Positions 17,753 to 27,287 of a DNA stretch of 64,000 bases are shown here, one piece after another. The stretch comes from Allomuricauda ruestringensis DSM 13258 (GTDB lineage: Bacteria; Bacteroidota; Bacteroidia; Flavobacteriales; Flavobacteriaceae): the NCBI RefSeq assembly GCF_000224085.1, contig NC_015945.1, positions 2,243,501 through 2,307,500 on the forward strand, read 5' to 3'. The stretch's first letter is position 1; each line of letters opens with the position of its first letter. The notes under the pieces were generated by a model that was not told the DNA's origin, ran no database searches, and saw only the letters and a program-made list of their open reading frames with translations. The position numbers and the translations under genes are program-made.

Positions 17753-17774
17753 GCCGTCATTTTGTAATGACGGC
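17753..17774 (-). terminator. Rho-independent terminator after pruA
   Basis: GCCGTCAT (17753-17760) pairs with ATGACGGC (17767-17774), loop of six; on the minus strand the stem is followed by TTTTTTG. Confidence 0.85.
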
Positions 17775-17797
17775 CTTTAAAATAGGTGTTTTTTGTT

Positions 17798-19426
17798 TTA
17801 TCCCAAAAATGGATATCTATAATCCTCGGGGGTAACAAAAGTTTCCTTGATCAATCTGGGGGAAACCCATCGTAGAAGGTTCTGCATAGATCCTGCCTTG
17901 TCGTTGGTCCCCGATGCCCTTGCACCGCCAAAAGGCTGTTGTCCCACAACGGCTCCGGTGGGCTTGTCGTTGATGTAGAAGTTCCCTGCGGAATTCTGCA
18001 AGGCCTTCGTGGCCTCGTCAATAGAGTAGCGGTCCCCGGACAGTACAGCTCCAGTGAGGCCATACTCCGATGTACCGTCCACTAACTTCAAAGCCTCGCT
18101 CCAATCCTTATCCTCATAAACGTATACGGTGACCACTGGACCAAAGAGTTCGGTATACATGGTCTCGTACTGTGGGTTGGTGGTCAATATTACCGTGGGC
18201 TCTATAAAATACCCTACGGATTTATCGTAATTACCTCCTGCGATGATTTCGGCATCGTCATCGGCTTTGGCTTGATCAATGTACTTGGCCAACTTGTCGA
18301 AAGAGCCTTCGTGGATCACGGCATTGATAAAATTGCCCATGTCCTCTGGGGAGCCCGGCTTGTTGAAGGATGCAATGTCCTTTTTTACCAGTTCCAAAAT
18401 CTCATTGGCAGTGGATTTGGGCAGATACACCCGTGAAGCGGCACTACATTTTTGCCCTTGGAACTCAAAGGCGCCCCTGCTGATGGCCGTGGCCACCTGT
18501 TGGGGCTTGGCCGTTGGGTGGGCGAGGATAAAATCTTTTCCGCCCGTTTCGCCAACAATCCTGGGGTATGTTTTGTACTTGTGGATATTGTTTCCGATCT
18601 GTTTCCAAAGATTTTTGAATACATCGGTAGATCCCGTAAAGTGGATCCCCGTAAAGTCCGGGCTGTCCAACACCGTGTCGGAGATCATGACCGGATCTCC
18701 GTAAACTACATTGATTACCCCATCGGGCAGTCCAGCTTCCTTGAGCACATCAACAATCACTTTTGCGGAATAAATTTGGCTGTCACTCGGTTTCCATACC
18801 ACCACGTTGCCCATCATAGCGGCACTGGTGGGAAGATTCCCTGCAATTGCCGTGAAGTTGAACGGGGTTATGGCGTATACAAATCCTTCCAAGGGACGGT
18901 ATTCCACGCGATTCCATACTCCTTCGGAAGATTCCGGTTGTTCGCTGTATATCTGGGACATATATTCTACGTTGAAGCGAAGGAAGTCCACGATCTCGCA
19001 GGCAGAATCAATCTCGGCCTGATAAATATTTTTGGACTGGGCCAACATGGTGGCAGCGTTCATTTTTTGACGGTAAGGTCCAGCAATCAGTTCGGCGGCC
19101 TTTAAAAAAATGGCGCAACGCTGTTCCCAGGTCAAATTGGCCCAAGCATTCCTAGCCTCCAAACAATTGGAGATGGCCTTTTCCACGTGTGCTTTCTCGG
19201 CAAGGTGATATTGTCCAATTACATGTTTATGGTCGTGGGGAGGGGACAGGGGCCTGGTGTTGCCCGTCTTTATCTCCTCGCTTCCAATGTAGAGCGGAAC
19301 CTCCACTTTACCGTTATAAAATGCTTTATATTGTTTCAGTACTTCTTCTCGTTCGGGAGAACCCGGAGCATAGCTCAAAACAGGCTCGTTGTATGCAGTT
19401 GGAACTTGAAAAAATCCTTTTCCCAT
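17798..19426 (-). CDS. pruA: L-glutamate gamma-semialdehyde (1-pyrroline-5-carboxylate) dehydrogenase
   Basis: A 542-residue aldehyde dehydrogenase that oxidises glutamate semialdehyde to glutamate with NAD+ in proline and arginine breakdown. Catalytic features: the Glu of VGETGGKDF and the nucleophile Cys in FEFQGQKCSAASRVY, with TPFNFTAIAGNLPTSAAMMGN and FTGSTDVFKNLWKQIG for cofactor binding. The YPFLG ending and length match stand-alone PruA of the eukaryote/Bacteroidota type, without a fused proline dehydrogenase. It has its own TACCTTTG promoter box and a hairpin terminator. Confidence 0.95.
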   Translation of the reverse strand: MGKGFFQVPTAYNEPVLSYAPGSPEREEVLKQYKAFYNGKVEVPLYIGSEEIKTGNTRPLSPPHDHKHVIGQYHLAEKAHVEKAISNCLEARNAWANLTWEQRCAIFLKAAELIAGPYRQKMNAATMLAQSKNIYQAEIDSACEIVDFLRFNVEYMSQIYSEQPESSEGVWNRVEYRPLEGFVYAITPFNFTAIAGNLPTSAAMMGNVVVWKPSDSQIYSAKVIVDVLKEAGLPDGVINVVYGDPVMISDTVLDSPDFTGIHFTGSTDVFKNLWKQIGNNIHKYKTYPRIVGETGGKDFILAHPTAKPQQVATAISRGAFEFQGQKCSAASRVYLPKSTANEILELVKKDIASFNKPGSPEDMGNFINAVIHEGSFDKLAKYIDQAKADDDAEIIAGGNYDKSVGYFIEPTVILTTNPQYETMYTELFGPVVTVYVYEDKDWSEALKLVDGTSEYGLTGAVLSGDRYSIDEATKALQNSAGNFYINDKPTGAVVGQQPFGGARASGTNDKAGSMQNLLRWVSPRLIKETFVTPEDYRYPFLG

Positions 19427-19457
19427 AGAAATGTTTTTTAGAGTTGTACAATTCTAT

Positions 19458-19465
19458 CAAAGGTA
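19458..19465 (-). promoter_or_regulatory. -7 box TACCTTTG ahead of pruA
   Basis: Exact TAnnTTTG match on the minus strand, 31 bases from the pruA start codon. Confidence 0.6.
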
Positions 19466-19498
19466 ATGAAACAGGGACCGAAAATAAAATGATGCCAA

Positions 19499-19885
19499 TT
19501 AGTTTATGGCGAAGGGAGCTGCAAACTTAAACGTGGGAATCTCGACCTCGAACTCTTCTGCATTGGTAAAGTTAACCATACGATAATGGCCACGCATGGC
19601 CCCTACGGGTGATGCCAAGAGGCAACCTGAGCTGTATGTATGCGATTTGCCCGGTTTTATAACAGGTTTTCTGCCAATTACACCTTCTCCGTCAATGGTC
19701 TCCATGTCCTTGAGGGCGTCAAATACATCCCAGTGTCTGGCAGTGAGCTGAACGGTGTCCTTGCTTAGGTTCTCTATGGTTATGGTGTAGCCAAACGCAT
19801 AGTGTACCTTATAGTTTTTAAAGAAGGTTCCTTCGAAAGAAGTGCGTACCGATATTTTAATTCCTTTTGTTACCTGTGTAAACAT
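19499..19885 (-). CDS. apaG: ApaG-domain protein (Co2+/Mg2+ efflux-linked family)
   Basis: A 128-residue ApaG-fold beta sandwich beginning MFTQVTKGIKISVRTSFEG, with YTITIENLSKDTVQLTARHW, the GEGVIGRKPVIKPG loop and YSSGCLLASPVGAMRGHYRMV, all family hallmarks. In enterobacteria apaG is linked to Co2+ resistance and Mg2+ efflux, but the molecular role is not established. The ATG at 19885 is chosen over a TTG at 19894, which overlaps the stop of the upstream gene. It follows the DUF3667 gene after five bases and is probably co-transcribed. Confidence 0.92.
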   Translation of the reverse strand: MFTQVTKGIKISVRTSFEGTFFKNYKVHYAFGYTITIENLSKDTVQLTARHWDVFDALKDMETIDGEGVIGRKPVIKPGKSHTYSSGCLLASPVGAMRGHYRMVNFTNAEEFEVEIPTFKFAAPFAIN

Positions 19886-19890
19886 AACTA

Positions 19891-21090
19891 TCAATAGGTT
19901 AAACCGCTTCCCGCAAACGTTACTATGATCGTAAAAAAGGCCAGGATCATAAATACCGTGTTCAGAAAGATGTATTTCACAATGGTTTTAAATCTTCCTT
20001 GTCCGTAAAATTTTCGCATGGCCTTATAAAGGTAAAAGGCAAAAATCAACAGAAAGATTCCTGAGCTGTTTATATTGAATATGGTATCCAATGTGAGGCT
20101 AAGGATGAGCAAGATAAACAAGAGGGACTGATTGTGGAAACTAAAAATAAGATGATCGGTGTAGGTATAATTTTTTCTGATGTAAACCAACCAAATGAAG
20201 ACCGTAAACACCGGCATAAAGAAAAATATAACGAAAGGAAGTTTGGATATGGTACTATTTACCCAACTCCCCGGTTCTTTTATTGCCCTTAAAATACTGT
20301 TTGCGGAGTTGAACGCCATTTTATTGGACCATGTGTTTTCGATATCATATTTAAGAGCGGCCTGATCATAGGAGGTCAAAGTGTCCCTTTTGATGGTTTT
20401 GGTGAAAAAATCAATTTTTTTAAAGAAAGCATTTAAATTGGATTTGCTCTTCAGTCCATTGAAATACGCTTTGGGGTTAGAGAGCATTATGGAGTCCCTT
20501 TTAGTAATTTCATTATTAATCAACGTACCGAGCCCGGAAAGGGTGTCCAATTGTTTTAATTGATTCCTTGTCTCGGGATCTTCGCCTGCCAACGAGTCCA
20601 GTTGGGCCAGTGCCTGGGTCTTTTGCCTTTCCAGTTTGGTGCTGTCCACACCTAAATTGCCCGAATCCGTGTTAAAGACCAGGGGTGTGCCACCTATGTC
20701 TCCGTTGAATTTGCTTACATCTCTGTCCCAACTGGAAAACTGGTTATTATAGGTGAACATCAAAAAATAGAGAAAGGCCAAACTCAACAAAAACCGGAAT
20801 GGGTTGGTGTAAGTTATCCTTTTGCCATTTACGTAGTCCTTTGTAATTCTTCCGGGTCTAAGTAAAAGGGCCGAGAGTGATTTTATTAGCTTGGAATCGT
20901 AATTGATCAGGCCCGAGAAGAACTCGTCAATAAAGTCTTTGAGGGTTAACTTCTTGGTACTGTTGGCCTGTGAGCAATTAGGGCAGTACTTATCACTGAT
21001 GTCCAATGAATGCCCGCAGTTAAGGCATTTAACACCCCTAAACTTTAGTTCGTAGCGACCTTTGGTGATCAAACCATCTTTTTTCCCCAT
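19891..21090 (-). CDS. DUF3667-type membrane protein with zinc ribbon
   Basis: A 399-residue protein. The N-terminus holds an intact zinc ribbon (C22, C25, C36, C39: KCLNCGHSLDISDKYCPNCS), then a soluble helix-rich part, one hydrophobic segment around 100-115 (FRFLLSLAFLYFLMFTY), a periplasmic or cytoplasmic loop, and a C-terminal cluster of three to four membrane helices (about 285-395). This matches the DUF3667 family common in Bacteroidota; function unknown. The -7-like box TATCTTTA stands ahead of the start. It contrasts with AccD and the DUF164 protein in this window, whose zinc ribbons have lost their cysteines. Confidence 0.82.
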   Translation of the reverse strand: MGKKDGLITKGRYELKFRGVKCLNCGHSLDISDKYCPNCSQANSTKKLTLKDFIDEFFSGLINYDSKLIKSLSALLLRPGRITKDYVNGKRITYTNPFRFLLSLAFLYFLMFTYNNQFSSWDRDVSKFNGDIGGTPLVFNTDSGNLGVDSTKLERQKTQALAQLDSLAGEDPETRNQLKQLDTLSGLGTLINNEITKRDSIMLSNPKAYFNGLKSKSNLNAFFKKIDFFTKTIKRDTLTSYDQAALKYDIENTWSNKMAFNSANSILRAIKEPGSWVNSTISKLPFVIFFFMPVFTVFIWLVYIRKNYTYTDHLIFSFHNQSLLFILLILSLTLDTIFNINSSGIFLLIFAFYLYKAMRKFYGQGRFKTIVKYIFLNTVFMILAFFTIIVTFAGSGLTY

Positions 21091-21121
21091 ACCTTTTTTA
21101 AGGATTTAGGGCTAAAGATAA

Positions 21122-22375
21122 TTAATTACTGATATTCCTGGAGTTGACGGAGCCTATACCTATTATACTATCGTACATGTCCCCAAAATCTCTATAATAA
21201 ACCAAGATCAGGTAGTTGTTCTCCGTAAAGTGGAAGTTGCCACTCACTAAATTGGGTTCAATAGTGCCATCTTCCCTTTGTACAACATACTTATAATTGT
21301 AAAAGCCCTGTTTCATCATCAAAGTGGCTTCAAACTTCCCGGTTGATTCGTTGAACGTCATTCTGTTCTCATCGCCCAGCGCATAATTGTTGAACTTTCC
21401 AATCACATAAACATTGTCAAGCCCTATTTGGTTGGTATAGGGTAGGCTAAAGTGGACCTTGGAATATTCGGCCTCTCTGGAAACATCTTCTCCTTGAAGC
21501 GTCCTAACCACAAAATCGCCATTAATATCCGGAAAGTAGGTGTATTCTTTGTCGTACCTGTATTGGTTGGTGAACAAATAATGGTGGTACACCTCCCTCA
21601 TTTCAATATTGGATATGGCAAAGCTGGGGGAACGAAGGTCTTTGGTGTCGAAGTTTAGGTATTCGTTGCCGCCAAAAAAGCTGGTCTCCTCGTTGTATTT
21701 GTAAACCAGCTCCGTACCAATGGTAAATTGAGGTTTAATGTTGTATAGTGCCGTGGGCCAATGATGGTTTTGTATGATGGCTACTTTTACCTCCTTTTTT
21801 GGGTTGACCACGTTAAAAGAAGCTGTGTTGATATTAAACTGTACCACCTGCTTTGTATTGATGAAGTTAAAATCCCGAGACCTTTTTACAGCGCCTGCAA
21901 CGGAAACCACATCTCGGTATACCACAAACCTTCTAGAGAATTGAAGATCGCCATAACTGTTGTAGATTTCCAGAACAAAATTGCCGCTCACTGTTAATTT
22001 AACATTGTTATTGGGGATGGTGAGCCGGTAATTGGAATAGGGCTGTAGGGTAGTGTAGCTGTTTTCGTAGTCAATAATTCGTTGGTTGTCCGCCCCGGAT
22101 AGGTATTGTGACTTTAGTAATTGGGAAGGGGTCCAATCGTAATCGCAATGGACAATCTTATAATAATAATCCTGTTCGTTGGCGGTGAGGTCATCAAACT
22201 CCAAAGTTATTGATTCCCCGAGCTGTATCACAGGAAATTGATCCTCGGTAGGACCTTTAAAAACCACCGATTTTATGTTTTCCGGTGGATTTACTTCTTC
22301 CATAACTTGTCCAAAAGCCGGAGTGGCCATCAAACCTAATAGAGACAGTATGAAGATAAAACGCATCAAGGGCAT
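21122..22375 (-). CDS. Type IX secretion plug protein (DUF5103)
   Basis: A 417-residue secreted protein with signal peptide (MRFIFILSLLGLMATPAFGQ). Family features: an early KSVVFKG and FPVIQLGESITLEFDDL, the YYYKIVHCDYDW segment, SNYRLTIPNNNVKLTVSGNFVLEIY and the final FHFTENNYLILVYYRDFGDMYDSIIG. In Flavobacterium johnsoniae a DUF5103 protein was found plugging the periplasmic side of the SprA translocon, and the family is annotated as T9SS plug protein. ATG at 22366 is an equally possible start, three codons in. It is transcribed away from the nqr operon. Confidence 0.85.
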   Translation of the reverse strand: MPLMRFIFILSLLGLMATPAFGQVMEEVNPPENIKSVVFKGPTEDQFPVIQLGESITLEFDDLTANEQDYYYKIVHCDYDWTPSQLLKSQYLSGADNQRIIDYENSYTTLQPYSNYRLTIPNNNVKLTVSGNFVLEIYNSYGDLQFSRRFVVYRDVVSVAGAVKRSRDFNFINTKQVVQFNINTASFNVVNPKKEVKVAIIQNHHWPTALYNIKPQFTIGTELVYKYNEETSFFGGNEYLNFDTKDLRSPSFAISNIEMREVYHHYLFTNQYRYDKEYTYFPDINGDFVVRTLQGEDVSREAEYSKVHFSLPYTNQIGLDNVYVIGKFNNYALGDENRMTFNESTGKFEATLMMKQGFYNYKYVVQREDGTIEPNLVSGNFHFTENNYLILVYYRDFGDMYDSIIGIGSVNSRNISN

Positions 22376-22475
22376 AATTTTAGGGTAAAGGTAAACAAAA
22401 AGTATGCCTGGGGAATTAAGCTCGGTATAATCCCAATTTTATGGTTAATTATTATGAAAACAATCCTTTTAGTGC

Positions 22476-22483
22476 TAAATTTG
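22476..22483 (+). promoter_or_regulatory. -7 box TAAATTTG ahead of the nqr operon
   Basis: Exact TAnnTTTG match, 34 bases before the nqrA start codon. Confidence 0.6.
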
Positions 22484-22517
22484 CGTCCGATTTTGATAAC
22501 AAAAGGTCTACAACAAT

Positions 22518-23870
22518 ATGTCTAAAGACATCCGGATTAGAAAGGGGTTGAATATCAACCTCGTCGGGGCGGCAGAGCAGACTATTTCCAAAGCTGTTAC
22601 CAGTAACGTATACGCCCTAAACCTAGATGATTTCCACGGAATCACTCCAAAAATGTTGATAAAACAAGGGGAAGATATAAAAGCGGGCGAACCCCTCTTT
22701 TATAACAAGAACGACGAAGACATGCACTTTGTTTCCCCGGTAAGCGGAGAGCTTGTGGAAATTGTTAGGGGGGCAAGAAGAAGAATCTTAACATTAAAGA
22801 TTCTTGCTGACAAAGAACAAAATTATGTTATAAATAAGGTGCCGGATTTGGATACGGCAGATGGTGAGGCCATTAAATCCTACCTTTTACAGTGTGGAGG
22901 ATGGCCGTTCATAAAACAAAGACCTTACGATGTAATTGCCGACCCAAGTGCAACGCCGAAAGCGATATTTGTTTCGGCATACGCTACGGCGCCATTGGCA
23001 GCTGACCCAGACTTTGTCCTAAAGGATAAAGAACAGGAGATTCAAGCAGCGATAATGGGCCTTAGCAAGCTTACTCCGGGTAAAATCCATGTATCTATCG
23101 GAAAATCGAGCAGGTCTCCCTTCAATGATATTAAGGGAATAGAGTTGCACAAGGTTTCCGGTCCCCATCCGGCAGGCTTGGTAGGTACGCAAATCAATAA
23201 GATTGACCCCGTGAACAAAGGTGAGGTGGTCTGGACGTTGTCTCCACAGGACCTTGTTATGTTGGGTGAACTGTTGTTGACGGGTAAGTTCAATGCGGAG
23301 CGCATTGTGGCATTGGCTGGATCTGTTGTGAAGGAGCCAAAATATTACAAGACTAAAATCGGAGCTGAAATTTCTACTTTTTTATACGCAAGTGGTGTAA
23401 AGGAAGATAGGTTTAGGTTGATAAACGGGGATGTGCTTACAGGCTCTAAAACCAACACCGAAGGATATCTTGGTTTTTACAATAATACGGTTACTGCCAT
23501 TCCAGAAGGGGACGATTACGAATTTTTTGGGTGGAACAAACCAGTGTTCAATAAAATTTCGTCTACAAGGGCATTGACCTTTTCTTGGCTTCAGCCCAAC
23601 AAAAAATACGATTTGGACACCAATACCAATGGAGAGCACAGGGCTTTTGTTGTAACAGGTAGGTACGAGGAGGTTTTTCCTCTGGACATATACCCACTTC
23701 AGCTTTTGAAGGCCTGTATGGTAAAAGATTTGGATGAAATGGAGCAATTGGGACTTTACGAAGTGGCTCCCGAGGATTTCTCCTTGACAGAATTCATATG
23801 CATATCAAAACAACCGCACCAACAAATAATCAGGGAAGGATTGGATTTGTTGCAAAAAGAACTTGGATAA
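22518..23870 (+). CDS. nqrA: Na+-translocating NADH:quinone reductase subunit A
   Basis: A 450-residue soluble subunit of Na+-NQR, the respiratory complex that passes electrons from NADH to quinone while exporting sodium. The N-terminus IRIRKGLNINLVGAAEQ, the GVTPKMLIKQGEDIKAGEPLF biotin-carboxyl-carrier-like segment and the C-terminal DLEEMEQLGLYEV-type region (here DLDEMEQLGLYEVAPEDFSLTEFIC) are the family pattern. It is first in an intact nqrABCDEF operon with gaps of 1-14 bases. Confidence 0.96.
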   Translation: MSKDIRIRKGLNINLVGAAEQTISKAVTSNVYALNLDDFHGITPKMLIKQGEDIKAGEPLFYNKNDEDMHFVSPVSGELVEIVRGARRRILTLKILADKEQNYVINKVPDLDTADGEAIKSYLLQCGGWPFIKQRPYDVIADPSATPKAIFVSAYATAPLAADPDFVLKDKEQEIQAAIMGLSKLTPGKIHVSIGKSSRSPFNDIKGIELHKVSGPHPAGLVGTQINKIDPVNKGEVVWTLSPQDLVMLGELLLTGKFNAERIVALAGSVVKEPKYYKTKIGAEISTFLYASGVKEDRFRLINGDVLTGSKTNTEGYLGFYNNTVTAIPEGDDYEFFGWNKPVFNKISSTRALTFSWLQPNKKYDLDTNTNGEHRAFVVTGRYEEVFPLDIYPLQLLKACMVKDLDEMEQLGLYEVAPEDFSLTEFICISKQPHQQIIREGLDLLQKELG

Positions 23871-23871
23871 T

Positions 23872-25122
23872 ATGGGCATGAAAGAAAAATTACATCAGTT
23901 AAAACTTAAGTATCAGGGTAAAAAAATGGCCCCTGCCTTTAATGCACTGCATACTTTTCTTTATACACCGAACGAAACAACCCACTCTGGGTCGCATGTT
24001 CGTGCTGCGGATGATTTAAAACGTACCATGAATACAGTGATCATGGCCTTGGTGCCTTGTTTGCTTTTTGGTATGTTCAACGCAGGTTACCAACATTACG
24101 CTGCAATCAATGGTTTTCCTGAGAGCTTCTCTCTTTTTGACCATTTCTTGACATGGGATAACTTTTTGGTAGGGGTTACCACTATATTACCTTTGGTAAT
24201 TGTGTCTTATGGCGTTGGTTTGGCCATTGAATTTTTGTTCGCTGTAATCAAGGGCCATGAAGTGGAAGAAGGATATTTGGTAACGGGTATGTTGGTTCCA
24301 TTGATTGTACCTGTTGATACTCCACTTTGGATGTTGACCATCGCCGTAGCCTTTGGTGTTGTTATCGGTAAAGAGGTTTTTGGTGGTACCGGAATGAATA
24401 TATTGAACCCTGCACTGACCATACGTGCATTTTTGTTCTTCGCCTATCCAACTTGGATGAGTGGAGATAAAGTATGGGTTCACGAAGCTGTGGAAAGAGC
24501 TGGAACTGCAGATGCTATTTCAGGAGAAACCATCCTTGGCTCATTGGCCCAAGGTTCGGACTATAGTTATTCACTGGCCGATATGTTCTACGGATTTATC
24601 CCCGGCTCCGTTGGGGAAACATCGACCTTGTTGATCATATTGGGTGGTCTTTTCTTGGTTTTCTCAAAAATAGCCTCATGGCGCATCATGTTGAGTGCTG
24701 TGTTGGGCTCTTTGGCCATGGGACTTATATTCAATGGCATTGTAGATGCCGGTTGGTTACCGGAATACAGTAAATTCTATACCTTGATGAGTTTCCCTTA
24801 CTGGCAACATTTATTGGTAGGAGGATTGGCCTTTGGTATTGTATTTATGGCCACGGACCCTGTTACGGGCGCTCAGACCAATAAGGGAAAATGGTACTAC
24901 GGATTCTTTATCGGGTTCCTGTCCGTAATGATCCGGGTGTTCAATCCAGGATATCCAGAAGGTGTATTCTTGGCCATCCTGTTGATGAACGTATTCGCAC
25001 CTACCATTGACCACTACGTGGTAAGAGGCAACATTAAAAAGAGATTGAAACGATTTAAGACAGCAACCATATATCCAAAAGCATCGGATGAGGTTGATTC
25101 ATTAAAAACGGAAACAGCTTAA
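23872..25122 (+). CDS. nqrB: Na+-NQR subunit B
   Basis: A 416-residue integral membrane subunit. Ten or so hydrophobic helices are evident (for example TVIMALVPCLLFGMFNAGYQ, FLVGVTTILPLVIVSYGVGL, ILLIILGGLFLVFSKI-like). The SGET motif with Thr220 corresponds to the residue carrying covalent FMN (SGAT in Vibrio). GGTGMNILNPALTIRAFLFFAYP is strongly conserved. The ATG at 23872, one base after the nqrA stop, is chosen over the in-frame TTG at 23863; MKEKL at 23878 is a possible second start. Confidence 0.95.
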   Translation: MGMKEKLHQLKLKYQGKKMAPAFNALHTFLYTPNETTHSGSHVRAADDLKRTMNTVIMALVPCLLFGMFNAGYQHYAAINGFPESFSLFDHFLTWDNFLVGVTTILPLVIVSYGVGLAIEFLFAVIKGHEVEEGYLVTGMLVPLIVPVDTPLWMLTIAVAFGVVIGKEVFGGTGMNILNPALTIRAFLFFAYPTWMSGDKVWVHEAVERAGTADAISGETILGSLAQGSDYSYSLADMFYGFIPGSVGETSTLLIILGGLFLVFSKIASWRIMLSAVLGSLAMGLIFNGIVDAGWLPEYSKFYTLMSFPYWQHLLVGGLAFGIVFMATDPVTGAQTNKGKWYYGFFIGFLSVMIRVFNPGYPEGVFLAILLMNVFAPTIDHYVVRGNIKKRLKRFKTATIYPKASDEVDSLKTETA

Positions 25123-25124
25123 TT

Positions 25125-25874
25125 ATGGCAATCAATACAGAAAAAAATAGCTACACTGTAATCTTTGCAGTCTTAATGGTTATTATTGTGGGATCGCTAC
25201 TGGCTTTTGTTGCATCTGGCCTTAAACCAAGGATTGATGAGAACGAACGCTTCGAAAAGCAACAAAACATCCTATATGCCATGGGGGTTAATCAAAATGA
25301 GGGCGATGGAGATGTTTCCTTTGTACCAACGACTACAGTTGAAGAGCAATTTTCCAAATTCATAACTTCCCAGTTGGTATTGGAAGGTTCCGAAGCAGTG
25401 GAAAAAGAAGATGCTTATCTGATCGATGTACAGAAGGAAATAGCAAAAGCCAAGAATGGAGGGAACGCAGAACTTCCTTTGCTAATCGGTGAAAAGGACG
25501 GAGAAAAATTCTATATCATCCCCATGTACGGTAAAGGACTTTGGGACGCGATTTGGGGATATATTTCCTTGGATGAAAATATGGAAATAAAAGGAGTCTT
25601 TTTTGATCATAAGGGAGAAACCCCTGGACTCGGTTCCAATATTAACCAACGTTTTTTTATGGACGACTTCAAGGGAGAATCCGTTATGGACGGCAATACC
25701 TATGCAGGTGTTAATGTAGCAAAAGGAAACAACGATCCTTTGAACAACGATAAAGAAGATAACGCAGTAGATGCTTTGGCCGGTGCTACCATTACGGGTA
25801 ATGGGGTAACTGCAATGATCAAAGAGAGCCTGAAGCTTTACAAACCTTATTTACAAACTATTAGATCCAATTAA
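25125..25874 (+). CDS. nqrC: Na+-NQR subunit C
   Basis: A 249-residue periplasm-facing flavoprotein subunit with one N-terminal membrane anchor (TVIFAVLMVIIVGSLLAFVASGL). The flavinylation motif LAGATITGNGV carries Thr222, the predicted site for covalent FMN added by ApbE; the apbE gene is at the end of this locus. DAIWGYISLDENMEIKGVFFDHKGETPGLG is the conserved FMN-binding-domain core. Confidence 0.95.
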   Translation: MAINTEKNSYTVIFAVLMVIIVGSLLAFVASGLKPRIDENERFEKQQNILYAMGVNQNEGDGDVSFVPTTTVEEQFSKFITSQLVLEGSEAVEKEDAYLIDVQKEIAKAKNGGNAELPLLIGEKDGEKFYIIPMYGKGLWDAIWGYISLDENMEIKGVFFDHKGETPGLGSNINQRFFMDDFKGESVMDGNTYAGVNVAKGNNDPLNNDKEDNAVDALAGATITGNGVTAMIKESLKLYKPYLQTIRSN

Positions 25875-25875
25875 T

Positions 25876-26523
25876 ATGGCGCTACTATCAAAAAAAGATG
25901 CAAATCTGATAAAAGACCCGTTAGCGGATAACAACCCTATCACCATTCAGGTGTTGGGTATCTGTTCCGCCTTGGCAATTACTGCGGAGCTAAAAGCTTC
26001 GGTGGTAATGGCAATATCCGTATTGTTTGTAATGGGAGTCGGTAATGTGGTAATTTCGCTCATACGAAATATAATTCCTTCCAAAATAAGGATTATTGTG
26101 CAGTTGGTCGTGGTTGCCGCCTTGGTGATTATTGTCGACCAAGTTTTAAAAGCTTTTGCCTACAATCTTAGTAAAACCTTATCAGTATTTATTGGCCTCA
26201 TCATTACCAACTGTATCATCATGGGACGTTTTGAGGCATTTGCCCTAGGAAACGGCCCCCGTAGAGCATTTCTTGATGGAATAGGGAACGCTCTAGGATA
26301 TGGAGTAATTCTTGTGATAGTAGGTTTCTTTAGGGAACTACTGGGATCGGGAACCCTGTTCGGTATAAAAGTATTGGGGGACCCCATCGCAAAAACTGGA
26401 TTGTACTCCATCGGATACGAAAACAATGGATTTATGATCATACCACCCGCGGCATTGATTGTTGTGGGAATCATTATTTGGGTGCAACGCTCCAGAAATA
26501 GAGCATTAATTGAAGAAGCATAA
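25876..26523 (+). CDS. nqrD: Na+-NQR subunit D
   Basis: A 215-residue membrane subunit with six hydrophobic helices. KDPLADNNPITIQVLGICSALA near the start, LIITNCIIMGRFEAFAL in the middle and GFFRELLGSGTLFGIKVL are family hallmarks; the NC of the LIITNCIIMGR turn provides a cysteine of the intramembrane iron site shared with NqrE. Same length as homologues. One base separates it from nqrC. Confidence 0.95.
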   Translation: MALLSKKDANLIKDPLADNNPITIQVLGICSALAITAELKASVVMAISVLFVMGVGNVVISLIRNIIPSKIRIIVQLVVVAALVIIVDQVLKAFAYNLSKTLSVFIGLIITNCIIMGRFEAFALGNGPRRAFLDGIGNALGYGVILVIVGFFRELLGSGTLFGIKVLGDPIAKTGLYSIGYENNGFMIIPPAALIVVGIIIWVQRSRNRALIEEA

Positions 26524-26534
26524 ACTGAGGAAGC

Positions 26535-27284
26535 ATGTTAGAGCATTTAGAACTATTTTTTAGATCAATCTTCGTAGACAATATGGTGTTTGCGGTCTTT
26601 TTGGGAATGTGTTCCTACTTGGCCGTATCCAAAAAGGTTTCTACAGCTGTAGGCTTGGGGGCTGCCGTAATATTCGTATTGGGTGTTACCGTGCCTTTAA
26701 ACTGGTTGTTGGATAAATATTTGCTGCAAGATGGAGCCTTGGTTTGGTTAGGCCCGGAATACGCCGATTACGACCTTAGTTTCCTATCCTTTATTCTATT
26801 TATTGCAACCATTGCCACAATGGTGCAGTTGGTGGAGATCGTGGTAGAGAAGTTTTCGCCATCCCTATACAATTCCTTGGGTATTTTCTTGCCTTTGATT
26901 GCGGTAAACTGTGCCATCTTGGGTGGTTCCTTGTTTATGCAGACAAGGGATATACCAAATATTGGGTTGGCCTTGAATTATGGAGTAAGTTCAGGAATTG
27001 GATGGTTCCTTGCCATTTTGACCATTGCAGCCATTCGCGAAAAAATTAGATATTCCAACGTACCCGCGCCACTGCGAGGTTTGGGAATCACTTTTATTAT
27101 CACAGGTTTAATGGGAATTGGGTTCCAAAGTTTTGGAGGTATGCTCACAGGAGACAACGAACCACCAGAGGAAACCCAAAGCACAACCGTTGAAGCCCAA
27201 GAAACCCAAGAAGAAAAAGAAATTAAAAAAGAGATTGAGGATAAGGAAGAAGCAGTCTCTTATAACGAAGCCATAAACAAATAG
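26535..27284 (+). CDS. nqrE: Na+-NQR subunit E with acidic C-terminal tail
   Basis: A membrane subunit homologous to NqrD, with the inverted topology partner sequence PLIAVNCAILGGSLFMQ (intramembrane Fe cysteine) and GMCSYLAVSKKV near the start. The conserved body ends at about residue 203 (GFQSFGGM), which is the normal NqrE length; here about 45 more residues follow, almost all Glu/Lys/Gln/Thr (PPEETQSTTVEAQETQ, then KEIKKEIEDKEE). The extension looks like a charged, disordered or coiled tail on the cytoplasmic or periplasmic face; its role is unknown. Confidence 0.95.
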   Translation: MLEHLELFFRSIFVDNMVFAVFLGMCSYLAVSKKVSTAVGLGAAVIFVLGVTVPLNWLLDKYLLQDGALVWLGPEYADYDLSFLSFILFIATIATMVQLVEIVVEKFSPSLYNSLGIFLPLIAVNCAILGGSLFMQTRDIPNIGLALNYGVSSGIGWFLAILTIAAIREKIRYSNVPAPLRGLGITFIITGLMGIGFQSFGGMLTGDNEPPEETQSTTVEAQETQEEKEIKKEIEDKEEAVSYNEAINK

Positions 27285-27287
27285 AAG

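Noticed and set aside
18452..19105. 217-codon plus-strand frame
   Set aside because: Antisense to pruA, with no family features; an effect of pruA codon composition.
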